A stretch of 64,000 nucleotides of DNA from Eremomyces bilateralis CBS 781.70. Taxonomy: Eukaryota; Ascomycota; Dothideomycetes; Eremomycetales; Eremomycetaceae. The position numbers were made by a program, and so were the translations under genes. Positions 35,693-48,612 of the stretch are shown here, piece after piece. The stretch is from assembly GCF_010015585.1 (NCBI RefSeq), contig NW_022985085.1, positions 254,384 to 318,383 on the forward strand. The letters run 5' to 3'. The notes beneath the pieces are model-generated. The model worked only from the letters and a program-made list of their open reading frames with translations. It did not search any database and was not told where the DNA came from. Numbering within the stretch: the stretch's first letter is position 1; every line of letters starts with the position of its first letter.

Positions 35693-36566
35693 GTTTGTGT
35701 CTCCCTTTGCAAAGAGTCTTTTGTGAAGACGGCGCTGGTGTTTGAAGGAGCGCACTGTTGTTTCTATGGTTTTGATTGCGAGCCTTTCAGGGCGGCGTTG
35801 ACCCACAAAGAAGTTTAGTTGTTTCTCTTGTTTCCTATCGTCTAAGCATCATATCCTCTGTTTTCAGTTTGGCGTTGGAGCAGTTCGTTCAAGCGTGGAA
35901 TTTGCAGGTTTCCATATCAGCCGGTCAACCTTGTGCGGAAACTGATTGTATCTTAGTTTATTTCAGGTGACTTCGGCTGACTTGTGTCGTCGTCTTCATT
36001 AAAATCTTTACTTGAGTCATTATCTCACTCGAGTTGCGATCCTCCCTAGCCACTGACCACTCTCAACCAGTGTTCGTAGTTAGTAGTCGAATATTAGCAC
36101 GTACTTCGTAAACTGCCTCCTTTTGTGGCCAGCCGAAACTGCAATGTTGACATTCTCAATAGGATTCTCTCCATCAATTTTAAACACTAGAAGCGGAAGG
36201 CAAACAAAGGATGGAGAAATTATTCTTGATACTGAACGAGAACTGATAGCACTCCATATTTTCCGATACACTGGTTGCAATGCCGAAAATATAATTCGAA
36301 CAAATAAATAATAGATCTCTACATAGTCTATTGTACCCTCCTAGGCATGCCTTTTTAGAATGCTACTTTAAATTTTTCTCATAAAGGTAATATTCGACTG
36401 AGTACATACAGTAGATGAAACATTGATATGCATCCCACTTACACCATTGAGAATCCGATTATTCCGATTCCAAAAAACACTTCTAGCCAATATTCTGTAT
36501 GTCCAAAAATGGACCAAAAATGGACCAAAAAACATCAAAAAATATGCTGCGGAATCGAGAGGGTAT

Positions 36567-36648
36567 TGAACCCGACCGGAATCGAACCGGCAATCTTCTG
36601 GATGCTCCAAAGCTGGAATCAGACGCGATACCATTTCGCCACGGGTCC
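36567..36648 (-). tRNA. tRNA-Trp(CCA) with a short intron
   Basis: Read on the minus strand, GGACCCG (positions 1-7) pairs with CGGGTTC and leaves discriminator A. The D-arm is GCG/CGC around AAATGGTAT. The T-arm is GCCGG/CCGGT with loop TTCGATT, a good B-box. The anticodon arm TCTGATTCCAG...CCAGA has the CCA anticodon, followed by about 10 extra bases (CTTTGGAGCA) just after position 37, the canonical intron site. The intron contains TGG, which can pair with the anticodon as pre-tRNA introns do. Removing it leaves a 72-base tRNA. The last base pair of the anticodon stem is an A-C mismatch. The sequence GTGGCG.AA.GGTA.CGCGTCTGA.TCCAG resembles eukaryotic tRNA-Trp. No CCA is encoded, as expected. 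Confidence 0.82.
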
Positions 36649-39600
36649 GCGATATTATTCATTGCCATATTTTAGTAGATAAGGATGTCCATCAATAACC
36701 GAAGAGGGTAAAAGGCTTACCTAAGTTGCAGCCTTGTAGGGTTTAGTACTGTGCACGTGACTACTTACTATTATTCACACACCACCCATCACTTGAGGAA
36801 TAGGAATGTTATTATTGTGCTGAAAATTGGTAAAAGCTAATTAAATTATGTTTTCTTTACCTTTTGTTTTAAGGTATTTCGATAGGTACAATCGACATTC
36901 ATGTGAAGATTGGTCGAGGGATATGCAGAACCCCTCCGGCTTTGATTTGAGTTGAACACCTGCACCATGACTTCAAGTCTATTTACGCCGGTCCCATGCT
37001 ACTATGAAACTACTGTGGATATCTGTCGTGGATCACTGATACAAACCTACGTCAACAGGATGCAAAAGCTCCTCCTATTCATCCGCACAACCTCCATAGA
37101 GCAGACTACCGCAAAGGAACTTTTCGGAGACTCGGAGTCCGTTAGGTGTGGCACAGGCACGCGGGAATAGTAGCTTGGAGACTTCACATGGCAAGGTGTC
37201 GAGAATGATCACGAGTGGGGTTTGGACTTCTCTAACTGAGAAGCATTCATAGAAACCAATTTAGTCACAACAATAGGCGAGGAAAGCATCGCGGCAGTTA
37301 CGAAGTTCAGCAGTTGATGGCATGTTTCCTATGAAGCAAAGCTCCATCCATCCCTAAATAGGATCCACTCTTGTGTCAACATCACGACATCATCGATTCA
37401 TATTTCATTTTTTCCTCGAATCCCTGACATAGCGGCAGTGTCCGCCGTCCCGCCGTCAATGACCCCATATTCCCATATTTGCACAGCCGCAGTTCATGAG
37501 CAAGGAGATCGTTGCCCCCGAGGAGGAGACTAGGACTCTCTTGCATGATGTATCTTGGTAGGGGATGACGACTTGACAAATTGCTAATTCTCGAAGACCC
37601 CATCTCCTTGAGGCTTGATGATGGTCTCAGGCACCAAAGTCAGGAAGATGGAATCTTTGGATACGGCGCTGAGCGCTCCGTCCCCCAACTAGGATCGATC
37701 CAATGAGCATTTGACTTTCTGGCGGGAGGCTACATCATAGGATGTTATTGAATAATTGAGTTTTTGCTGATCGGGCGGCTGCATCTATCTCCCACAGTCC
37801 TAGCTATCCTTGAAAACCGACCAGCGATCGAGGATCATTGTAGTTGAATCCGGTCCGAAAGACAGCGGAGATGTTTCGAGTTTCGACATCAAGGTAGGTC
37901 TAGCGAACAGTGGAAGTCGGTCCACTTGTTTGATAATTTGATTCTAGGATTCGGTGATCTCAATGCAAATCGCATCGCACAAAAAAAAGAAAAAATTCGA
38001 TGGTCAACGCCACGATCTTCGGGGGCGGGGATCGGACTGGATGGAGGTTAGTCTTCACGCCACCACGATCATCCTACAACATCATCAGATCTCCCCTTCC
38101 TAGCGAATCTGCTGGTCTCCAACATCGCGAACAGATCTCGTACCACCTGAACTACGGACGCCCCGTTGCAGGTGTGAGATGAAGGCTGGACGATGGTGCG
38201 ATCGAGGCGGCTTGTATGACCTCCGACACAGCATGCGTGTAGGCCTAGGGGGCAGGCACCCTTCGAGCCTGGCAGCAAATTCAACAGGTAATCTATCTAT
38301 CAGGGGGAATCGCTTGCACGGTACAGCTGGATCGAGGAGATGTGGACAATCAAACCTCTGAGTGCAATTCGATGTCGTCAATTCCAATCTCGAGCCCCGC
38401 CTCGCTACCAAAGTTGCAGGAATATAGAGGAATAACATCTATAATATCAGCAATGTCCTTAATAGGTACCTACTTAACACTACGGCCAGGCCCCCTCCGT
38501 CAGCCTAGCAGTTGAAACAATCCCATCGAAGGCGCTCAACCGTGCAACGGAAGCCCAGTGGTCCGATCCAGCCGCACCCCAGTACTACTGCGCGCCGTAC
38601 GACCGCCGATCCAGGCAAAAGTGACGGCCGCGATATTGCAGCGCGTTGAGAGCTCTATGCATGTCTGAGCCTATATCGTACCGGACGGCTGGAAAATTGC
38701 GGATCCGTCAGCCTCGAGGGCCTCCTCGAAAGACATGGGATCATTGCGCGATTGCGGTGGGGGGTGGTGCTCGATTGCGGGACTTGTTGGTTGAGATGAG
38801 CTCAATCAATATCTGCGGATACATGGGATCGTTGTAGGGCATCGCTTAGAGTAAATCCCATCGCAGCGCTGTTCAGAGGCCTGGGCGTTGGTGCCTTGCG
38901 CTCTTGTCGCTTCGCATCCCACCGTCCTACCCCTTCATTCACGTCCCGGTTCCGCGCCCCAGGAAATATGTCCTCGCACCCAACTCCCAAGAGATGAAAT
39001 GGTACCATGCCCGAACGAGCTGACAGTTCGGGGTAGGTATGCGTCGTTGTTGGGGACTTGGGGTTGACAGCTCGAAAGGTTCGTCTAGGGCGGACCTCGA
39101 TAGATATCCTCGCTGTCACTCTCCATTTGATGCCTTGCACGCCAGCACAGGAAGGTTTCGGACAATGAATGGCTCGTCTGGACGCTAGGAGGAGGATGGA
39201 CGCCCCCACGACGATCCCATGAATGTGGTGAGCCTGTGCGAAAGCTGCGACGCTGCGCTGCAGGCTCAACGATGGAGGGATCGAGAGTAGAGACAGGGAT
39301 GGACCCAGGACGAAAGACGCCTTGAACGGACAGCAAATGGCAGAAGCACGATCACCACGATGATGGCACGATGGAACGAGACGAGATCCGATAGGATCAA
39401 AAAAATTTGATAGATGATTCGGACACTGCGTCCGCGGTAGTTGATGATATTTTCTGAGATAGAGATTCATTGCACCATTGGTGCCCGTTGAAACATGCAA
39501 TTTCCATGCCGCTGGAAAGCTTGAAACCCCAATTCAGGTTCCCCATCCAGACGTACCCAGCAAGGTACCGGACTTCCCACATGTGCGCCGCTAAAGTGTT

Positions 39601-39948
39601 CAACCTTCTCGCCGTTCCATAATCCAGCAAATCACCACGCGCGCTCCAGCTGAGGTAAGGACAAAAAAATGACACCGCATTGATGGTACACAAAGGCACG
39701 CAGCGAAAATCTTGCTGCGGTGCCCTCCATCCCGTAACAGTCATCCATGCAAGGCGCCCGTTCTTTCATGCGGTGGAAAACCACCACCGAACGCAGATCA
39801 TGCCATCGGAGGGGAAATTTCCGAACCCGTGCGCCCACGCCCACCACGCCCACCACGCAACATCAACAATCGAGAAATGTTGTAGGATTTTCCGGTGTAC
39901 AGGAATAAAGAAAAATGTGACGGGTTGAAAGACAACAAGGTAAAAAGA

Positions 39949-39970
39949 CACCGAAGAAAATTCTTCGGTG
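39949..39970. repeat. Perfect 22-base palindrome
   Basis: CACCGAAGAA and its exact reverse complement TTCTTCGGTG are separated by AA. It could form a hairpin or be a dyad binding site; GAAAATTC inside it looks like one heat-shock-element pair. It lies about 570 bases beyond the 3' end of the Ecl1-family gene. Confidence 0.7.
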
Positions 39971-40540
39971 CGACAGAGGCCCCCACAATGATTCGTGTCA
40001 CCACATCAAACCTGGTGAACGACGTGACGAACTGCGAGTCGTCGGAGATGAAAGACAAACAGACAACACTCGGCCCCACCATGGATGCTAAAGAAAAAGT
40101 CGGCTGACATGGACACCACCGAAACTTTTGGGGTTGCATGATACAATAAAATCAAAAGGAAAAGTGCCGGACCCCACGGGTAGTGGAGGTCGAAGATTGC
40201 GGGGGTGACCACCAAGGTAAGGGACTCCAGTTTGGAGGGAGTCCGTCCAATCAAGGTTCGGCGCCGGTCCCGGAAAAAATGCAAACAAATGTGGGATGGA
40301 TGCGATGCGTCTGTACGCGGCCGAGTGCAGGTGATGGGAGTTCCATCCGGATTGTAGCCGGTAGCGTGACCACGAGACCCATGAACCGATGAACGCCTTG
40401 TCAATGAACATGAACGTGAACGTGAACCGCATGACTTTTTCGGCTGTCCCCATCCGCCGATGACGCTCCCTCATCAAGCAACCGGCGAGATGGATTGCGT
40501 GATTCGATGCCGTCCGCGGGAGGAAAGCAGTCACGGGCCG

Positions 40541-41059
40541 CTACTGCACCGTGAATTTCCGCTTCATGTCACGCGTCTGGTCGAAGGCGCTGACATAGTC
40601 CCGGAGCTGGTGCATCGTGGACTCGGACAGACCGTATGCCTGGGTCGATGATGGGGCGGTGGAGGAACTCGAGAGGGAGGAAAGAGAGGAGCGGGAACTG
40701 GATGTGGAGAGGTGAGGTCGAGTCGATGTGGTTCGACTTGAGGATGATGGGGAGGTCGTGGTTGATGGTCGGGACTGAAATGAGGGCGTAGCGTCGTATG
40801 AGGGACGACGGAGAGCGGAGAAGTTGAGGGGAGGAGGGAGATGGAACCCATGTGTGGAGGAGGTGGAGGAGGAGGTGGAGGAGGAAGCGGAGTGTGATGA
40901 GGTGGAGGATCGTGAGCCGGTGTATTGAGGGAGATTAGAAGGTGAAGCTTGAGGTAGTAAACCCGACGTCTCGTCGGCCAAACGGCAGGCTTGTGAGCAG
41001 TAGGCACTGCCGGTGGTCTGTTTATCACAGACGAGGCAGAAGTCAGGACCCCACTCCAT
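40541..41059 (-). CDS. Ecl1-family life-span regulatory factor
   Basis: Single exon, 172 aa. Ecl1-family proteins extend chronological life span in fission yeast and respond to zinc, sulphur or amino-acid limitation. The family signature is at the very N-terminus: MEWGPDFCLVCDKQT and then AYCSQACRLAD, giving the four zinc-binding cysteines (C-x2-C ... C-x3-C). The rest is Ser/Thr-rich and probably disordered and phosphorylated (multiple Ser runs between 55 and 145), ending in a basic tail MKRKFTVQ. The start codon immediately precedes the zinc motif as in homologues. The gene lies alone in a gene-poor region, with more than 7 kb upstream free of supported strong genes. That fits a highly regulated gene. 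Confidence 0.85.
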   Translation of the reverse strand: MEWGPDFCLVCDKQTTGSAYCSQACRLADETSGLLPQASPSNLPQYTGSRSSTSSHSASSSTSSSTSSTHGFHLPPPLNFSALRRPSYDATPSFQSRPSTTTSPSSSSRTTSTRPHLSTSSSRSSLSSLSSSSTAPSSTQAYGLSESTMHQLRDYVSAFDQTRDMKRKFTVQ

Positions 41060-44000
41060 GATGCTTGGTCCGATACGTTTGCAGATGTATGGGAAGGCTC
41101 GTAGTGGAGGACGGAACTAGAGACCGGGTATGGTGACGGATGAACTTGACACGGAGGGAGAAAAAGACCGAATGATATGAGGAGGACGAGATGGATGAGA
41201 CGCGAAGGATTGAGCCTTATGAGTGGAGGTCGACGGCAAGTCGCAAGCAAGCGTGTGCCTTATGACTTTGAACTGTGATGGCTGGACTAGCCCGATGTGG
41301 TGGTGCAAGACAGAAGACAGCAGATGACTGGAGAGTGGGGCGGATAGTCAGACTCTGGCACCCACATCTAATGATGTGTCGATCAGGTCTTATATCATGT
41401 ACGTGGAGAGAATGTGAAAGAGGGATGGCGTAAGAGAGTGAATGATTGAGGTGTGAGGTATGACGGTGGGATGGAAGAATTGCACGCAATAGGCCAACGA
41501 TGACAGTTCTTAGAAGTGCTGAAGATGTGTGGAGTCAATCTTCAACATGAGGACGAAAGTGGACTCGACTTGATACTTGTATGATTTGCAACCACCAGGT
41601 CCACGCAACATGACGGACGCGAGACTGCAGCGTGGTGGTCCGTTCTCCATTCTTGCGTCTTAGGACTTGGGGGAGTTTTCCTCATTCCTCGTCTGAGCGA
41701 CTGGGACTTGCGACGGGAGTCCCCACGGCCCACCAAGGATGCTGCAGTCTGCACAGAACTCTGCAGGCACGGGCAGAGAGGAGGCCAGAGGGGATGGCAT
41801 GCATGAAGGAGGACATGGATGTTTTGTCAGGGTGGTCAGAGTGTTTCCTCTTTCCTGAGGGAAATCCTGACTGCTGTTCCCATAACGGCATAAACCCACA
41901 CTATTCTGCCTTAGTGTGGCCTTTCCCAGTGATTATTGTAGAATGCCTGTCGGACCTAAAACTGGAGGCTGCAAGAATTGACATGGATGAGAAATCGAGG
42001 ATGGATGGCGCCAGCAGCGGCGTGGGTGCCTGTCTGCCTGTTGTCTGCAGACGTAAATTGTAATCCTGAAGTCGGCAAGTCGCTCTTACTGCTTTAAGCG
42101 CTAATTCGCCCCCTGTCGCCCCTCTAGGCTCTAACTTTTGCTGAGCGTTAGCGCCATGCACGCCAAAATTTCCCTGCTGACCAGCCTGACGCTGCCTGAG
42201 CCCTGAAGTGAGTGCCTGCTTGTCTGCTGTTTGCCTGCCCGCCTGCCTAACTGACCTGCCCTTTCTCAGCTCCCAGTCCTCACTTCTCACTTCTCACCCA
42301 GTACTCACTACTCACCCAATCTCTCACCACTGACCACTCACTCTATCCATGGTCCCCTGCCAGAGGGCGTGGGGGAATCTTCCCATCCTCTCTCAATCCT
42401 CTCCTCATCCTCTAACTCGTCCTCCTCTGCACCATCCTTCCCCTCTTTTGATCATATGTGCTTGATTATTTGCTCCCATTTCCTCCCTCCTTACTCCTCA
42501 CCCACGCCAACCACGAACCATGGAACCACTACAGTGCTGCACCATCTCGAAAGTGGGGTTGAATGTCGTCCCCAGTCCCTCACATACTGTACTGTGTATT
42601 ATTATGTAGGTGGGCTGTAGCATTGGAGTCTTTGGGAATTAGAATAGGACATCCTGGCTCCAATTTCCATTAACCGCCCCAAGCTTCTCCGTTTCAATGG
42701 AGGTGGCGTTAAGCACGCAACCCCCGTCGGGTCGCAAAGTTCGGTTGACGCTTCTCATTGTTTGCAGCCGCCCATCAGACACCATACGGAATGCCATGTC
42801 TGTTGCTGTAGGACTCCGCCACTCCCCCTAAGAATCCCGTACCACCTCCTGCTATTGTAAGTCCTCTTGGGTATCGGTTCATTCTTGACCGGGTCCTGCA
42901 ACTATCCCGCAGCGCGGCTTCTCCAGCATCTCTCGTCGCAATTGGACAATAGCCGTTGGAGTTTCGGAGGGGGCTGAGTAGTTCCATAGTGCTGGATCTA
43001 CATTCCTCCCGTCCCATCCCATTGGGGCCAGAGGTAATTTTCTGCGGACCGTTTCGTCCACATACATGAGCAGAAGAGGGGAACTCGAGCAAAATCCATC
43101 GTCTACTTGAGCGGTTTGCGCTCACTTGCCGCATGATTAGACGTCGCAGTTCCACCGTTCTCCCGTCGGTAGTATCAGAACAAGGGCACAGATTCGGGGT
43201 CAGGCGGCTATTCTGACCTCAAAGTCACAAACCGTGGAGGTAACTCCGGAGTGCTCACTAATTCTTGGAAGAGACCACAGGCTTGGACGGATGAACCACT
43301 CAAACGCGGGGTCTTTAATCAAACCGATCCCGCGAATGATGGTCGTCTAAATGCCACGCCTCCCAGCTGACAACCGCCTGGATGTCCAATTGCGTTGCAA
43401 TATTCGACCATTCATTCATCTATAAACTTCAGGCAGCCTAATAATACTGGTAGCGACGAGCAAGCAATAAGCGACTCAGGCAACAACCTTTACCTTCCTT
43501 TGAACGGCAATTTTCCGCCCGGTGGGCAGTGGAGTACACTTGGCCTCAACAGGCCAAACCCCGATCTAAGTCTCCGGTTGTCTGCAGCATTCCGCGGTGT
43601 CCTTTCCCGTTCCTATCCTCTGCCACGCCAACGGGACATTGCGATTTTCTCGAATAAACGGCGTAGTTCCAAGACGGTCGGCTGCATGATCTTTGAACCG
43701 CTCTGGATATTCGGGGTACACAAACAATGCTCGTTGATTGGAACTGGAGCGGCATTTGGGTTCCCAAAGTTCTTTCTATTCACGCCTTTGCGGATCGTCC
43801 AAACTCCTTGAAAGGCGGAAGATCAATGAGGACCTGGACCCGATTCAGGTCTGAGCTGAACTGATTGATCAATTGACGAGTTTCGGAGAAGCTAGCCCTA
43901 ACCATTTGCTCAACCGTTTTTTTTAAATCTCTCCGGCCTGATACCCTCCGCTGTGCGCTCTCCTTATGATGATGAGAGTCTGAGACACCAGATGCTAACT

Positions 44001-47000
44001 ACCGGCGAGAGACAAAGTCGTCTGATCGTCTCAAAGCTGGCCCTAAATGGATGCCTGTTATCGCCGCAGTCCGAACCGGGCATTCGTCAATTCGATCCTT
44101 GTTGGAAAATATCAATGTTTATCTTTTCGTCCCTAATAAACCCTCCCACTTTCTCCAAAAACCGCCAATTGTCAAATGAAGGTGGTTGCTGAAGCAGGCA
44201 ATATCCCATAAGCGAGGCCATCAGGGGCCGGATAAAGCACACTCCAATTATATGGCGGACGGGGTTGTCCATGGCGTTTTCCGCCGCGCTCACCCTCCCT
44301 CAGCGCCATCCGGTGCCTCCGGAGGGTCCCAGCTTGCGCCAGATCAGCTGCTAGCGAACGGACGTGTCCGCCGGGAGGACCACCTGAACCGCTGGAGGCT
44401 TGACGGCTTGACGCGGATCGGATCTCAATGGACAATTCTCATAGTTCACGAACTGACAACACGGGGTAAGCGGGACAAAACTGTAGGTTGCCGTGAGCAC
44501 GGGATCCATTGAGATTCACTAAATCGCCAGCTTTGTGTTTCCACGCCACGGAAGGACGGTGATGGGGTGGTGGTGCCTGGCTACTGAGCACTGTTTGCTG
44601 GCGTCCGATATCATCGCGCCATTTTAAACCTTGAAGGTTCGGAGACGGTGACACAAGCACGAAGCGAAGAAACAGTCGATGGATATAAACCCCCTTGTCA
44701 TTAACGGACGACGATATCGATTCCTTGGGGCGGACGATGCCAGGCACTGAGGCAGATGCATTCGTCCCCTCACTTATCGACCAAGGTCGTGATCAAAGGG
44801 GATGGATACCCTTGAAATCCGCTCCGAGGAGGGATGGTCCTCCCAGTCTCCCACTACGTCGTCCTTCTGTTTGATCTCGTACAATCCATTGGAATTTTCC
44901 TCAATTATCCCCACGTTCGCTCTCTGGCTGCGTCTACCTCGTCGCAAAGTCAGGGTCTCGAGTGGTTCGTCGCTCATGCAAGCTCCGGGATATCTCGCTG
45001 TACGCCATTCCATCCTGCACCTCGTTTCCCTTGGCAGGCCGTCCAGTCCATGCAGATGGCAGCATATCGAAAGCATACAGTGATTTCGCAGTCGAGATTA
45101 CGCTTGCAGAGGACGGGATGTTTGGGGAACGAATATTGCCCAGCGTCCGGATGCCGGTGTCTCGGGCGTGAGTATCCACACTCGAGCATAACTACGGCAT
45201 ACATGATACACTACCTATGCGCTCTATGCGCATCATCTATCCTAATATCCTAGTATACACTGTCAATCTGTCATACCTCCGCATCATGAACGGCGCTACT
45301 TCCATCGTTTGTTAGATCGTTATTGCGACTATATTGCGTGGGGATTGCGGAGGTAGCTAAGGCGACTAGTCTCTCATGTCGGATTGTCTATGGTCGATGG
45401 ATGTGGGATACCTGGAGTCCTGGACAGTATGGCAGGCTATCCCCTCACCAGTTCGCTACCTCCCCAGCTTCGGCGAAATATCGCTTATCATGAAGCTGGT
45501 CGCAATCATCAGAAGTCGGAATTATCTCTCTGCTCGATGCTTAATGCAAGTCAAGCGATTCCAAATTAGCATACCCTCAAACGCCCGTGCATCGCTCATA
45601 TCGGCGTGCCGATTGTCCCGTTCCTGGTCCCAGCGACCCCTGTGTCCCCTTCCCTTTCTCTAAACTTTCCCATCCTCTGCTTTTTTTTTTGTCGCCGTCT
45701 TGCGGTTTGGGCAATTTGGGACAGCGGAGGGCTCTGTCATTTGCCAATCCAGCATGAACATGGGGAAGCGGGACGCCCCACAGCTGGGTCTGCCCGTCTG
45801 GGGAAGAGATCATCAAGGCGCGAGCGGCCATGGGCAGCCCGCGGACCCGGCGGGATTGCGGGAATGGTGCTAATTTCGCAGCCAGTTCAGTACTCTGTAT
45901 CCACCACGGCTTTGGAGTTTGGGAGTTTGGCTAGGTTCTCGCGAACTGCTGTTGACGCCATGATTCATGAGTCCTGCAAGCAACCAGTTAGCCTACCCTA
46001 GCCTCTACCCTCTCCCTGATCGTCCAGGCTAATGAGAACATCATCATTAATGCCAAGATGGAGACTTTGGCTACAAAGTCTGGGGAACGGATACCGCCGT
46101 CGACATTCGACAGTCCATCTCCGGCAGTGGGAGATTTGCTCCCGCTAGTGGTGGAGTTACCCGGACCAGACAAAGAGGAGAGTTGCAAATTTGCAGAGGA
46201 TCGCTGTGCCATTGACAAACCACAGACAATCATCGCTACGTATCATCATCTCTTATTGAACTACTAACTTAACGAACTGCGGAACGACAGAGGTGAGACT
46301 TGCCACTTGGACCTTCAGTTGAAAATGATTGACCCCTTGACAATGCCACCATCGGTCCTCCACCAACCCTAACGTCCCTAGTTAGTAGCTAAGTCTCCTA
46401 TCGTCTATCGGCAACTCGATTTCCCGTCCGCCTTCCAAGCCATCATCTATTGTACCCGTGTGCATTCACCAGCAGCTGGTTGGAGCTCGCGCTACTACTG
46501 GGAAACTTTCCGTGTTTCGCTTTACCCCGCAAACTGCAACTGTCCATCACCGATTCACAGCCCGTGCGTCGCCAATCCACCCCCCCGCCCAGCGCACGAA
46601 TTCACGATGCCGACTTTTTTTGTTTGATCCTCGCAGGAGTCGAGCGGGGACACGAGAGAAAACTCGCTGTAGTCTCGAGTCATACAAATCGCAGGCTAAA
46701 CTCGGCTTGCAAATAGTTGCCCTCTCGTTAGTCGTCAATCGTCATGCATCAAAGTCACCCTGAACGTTGCCATGCGCAAGACAGCAAAACGCATGAGTGA
46801 TGCGCGTCGCCTCTTCACGTTGCGCCATGCACCTACGCGTTCAAGCGATCAGGATTCCAATGACCATATTTACCGCGCTGACGCCACGGGAAGCTACCGT
46901 TTTCGTTTCGAAGTGCAGAGTTGCGGCGATCTATGGGCATGGAAGTCTTATCGTTGGCCTGTTCGTCGGGATTTGCAATGGGAGGGCCCTCAAGTTTATT

Positions 47001-48612
47001 TTTCGGAGTTCGAAGCATTACGTCTCGATGCGGACGCATATCTGCATTGCCTCTCTCTGAGGACGATCTGGGCTGCGGGTGTTCAGACAACCATCTCCTG
47101 CTGCGTCTTCTTGAGGGGCGATGATGTGCGTAACTTGAATGGTTGATTTGCCCCCGCCATGTTTCAGTGCCAATACGTCCTCCGTACACCCTCTTCCTTC
47201 ATTTTGACCAGCCCTGAGTAGTATCGTCAGTAATCAGTCCTCGTGAACGACTCCTATTTAACCCTCTGAGTACTAGCTAGGGGAGGCTCTCCAGATCAAG
47301 GGCACACCTCTACCCCAAGTCGACCCCGCAGCCTTCCGTATCCAGTGGTCCAGGGCCGCCTTGCAAATGATCTACCAGGGTCTTGAGTTATCATCCCTTG
47401 CCATCCTTCACCTATCTTCCATCCTTGAGAGTTGCGACCGATTTCTTTGTCTGTAACTCTGGATTCTAGAGGGGTCCCTAGATGTCAAACCGTGGGGGTA
47501 TAGGTTCATTTCCTCCTTGCACCGTCCGGGAACACCGGACGAGCAGGAGCATGGGACAGTCGATCAGATGGACACCTGTGTGGAAGGCAATTCCCATTTC
47601 GATGGGATCAGGATTTCTGTACTCCACCCCCTTTCGTTCAGTCGGCGGAAATATCCCCGAGATAACGCCATTAGGCACGGTGAATGACTTGCTCATTTCA
47701 GACGTCCTTGCAGAATCGTATTGCGTGCGGGAGCGTTGGAAATCCGACTTTCGCATAATGCGCCCGTTACGATTGGTGTTACGTTGAACCAGTCACGCTG
47801 CCTTGAGTTCATCGCGATGCCGTGATGTCGCCTTGAACATGCATTCCACGACCTTCTCTCGAGCAATATACTTTCGTTTCCTAGAGCCGAGATACACGCT
47901 GATTTTCGGACTTCCGTCGCACCTGAGGTCACATGGCCGTTGTACGACCATCCAACGAACCGATGGGAGCTCGAAGGCCCGCGCTGCGGTGCGACATTGA
48001 AGCGTGTATGCAAACCTCCTGCTGCCGTGACCGCCTGATTTGGAAATCTTTATAGACGCGCGAGGCCGGACGGCGGTGCTAGTTAGTAGATTTTCCCCCG
48101 ACGCGGCGGCGTGACTGGTCGACGTTTTCTGCTTGCCACCACGCGAATCGCATTTCTTTTGTTCTGCGGTGCTTGAGCACGAGGGAGACGCGCCTCGGGT
48201 CCCAGTTTTTCGTCCGAGGGAGATCTTAGACCTACGTTGAAGTCGAACAACAGCGCGGTGAAGGGTTGGCAGTCACTCAGTGGTATCACTTGATGTCAGT
48301 GCTGTTGCCGGGTGTTGAAGATCTTCCGGACGTGGCTGGTAGAAGGCCCATATGTATGAACGTCCTCTAGATCGTCGTTCTGTTGCCATTGGTTATCGCA
48401 TTGTTGACTCTTCGAATCGTACGATGTTGCCCGGTGTGCTTTTCTGGTACCTCTCAGTTGACTGAGCAAATCCCAGATGGACATCATTGCATCGTACCCC
48501 TACAGCGTCGGAAGTTCTAGACAGAGCAAAATATATTCCTCATACCTCCGGTTTATCACTCATTCAGTCACCCATTTCGTCGAGTCCTGTCTGGTCGATT
48601 TCCTAGTGGGTA
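41060..48612. other. Large gene-poor region upstream of the Ecl1-family gene
   Basis: About 7.5 kb without a strong gene. I went through the open frames (for example 41632-42063 +, 43395-43811 +, 46772-47146 +). None shows a recognisable domain, coding-like composition or consistent splicing. A pyrimidine-rich zone at 42250-42500 and a T-run at 45684 resemble leader or promoter sequence. It may hold long regulatory sequence or non-coding transcripts. Only one weak ORF (45988-46233) is listed. Confidence 0.4.
45988..46233 (-). CDS. Possible small single-pass membrane protein (weak)
   Basis: Single ATG-initiated frame, 81 aa. It has a Ser/Gly/Thr-rich N-terminal half (GPGNSTTSGSKSPTAGDG) followed by a hydrophobic segment, VAKVSILALMMMFSLAW, and a short basic tail RERVEAR. 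This layout is that of a small type-III or tail-anchored membrane protein, or a last exon of a larger gene. No homologue is known to me. A short frame like this may occur by chance. Confidence 0.22.
   Translation of the reverse strand: MIVCGLSMAQRSSANLQLSSLSGPGNSTTSGSKSPTAGDGLSNVDGGIRSPDFVAKVSILALMMMFSLAWTIRERVEARVG

Larger units (their letters stand above)
35693..40540. other. Gene-poor, partly AT-rich region with one tRNA gene
   Basis: About 4.8 kb with no supported protein gene. Between 36000 and 37000 the sequence is clearly A/T-rich, and it contains the tRNA-Trp gene and a duplicated 12-base motif near 36508-36530 (ATGGACCAAAAA). The frames at 38802-39500 (-) and elsewhere have no family, intron logic or composition that would mark them as genes. 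A tRNA-like relic near 38095-38165 and a perfect 22-base palindrome near 39960 are reported under findings. Confidence 0.45.

Noticed and set aside
36508-36545. Short AT-rich tandem words near the tRNA, first thought to be a transposon end
   Set aside because: No terminal inverted repeat, target duplication or transposase frame could be found around it.
38802-39500. Minus-strand 232-codon open frame
   Set aside because: No recognisable domain, random-looking composition and no splice logic; in a gene-poor tract such frames occur by chance.
43395-43811. Plus-strand 138-codon open frame
   Set aside because: No family resemblance and no coding-like composition; no plausible promoter or intron partners.
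46772-47146. Plus-strand 124-codon open frame with Trp/Arg-rich segment
   Set aside because: Overlaps several open frames of similar length in other frames; no domain seen.
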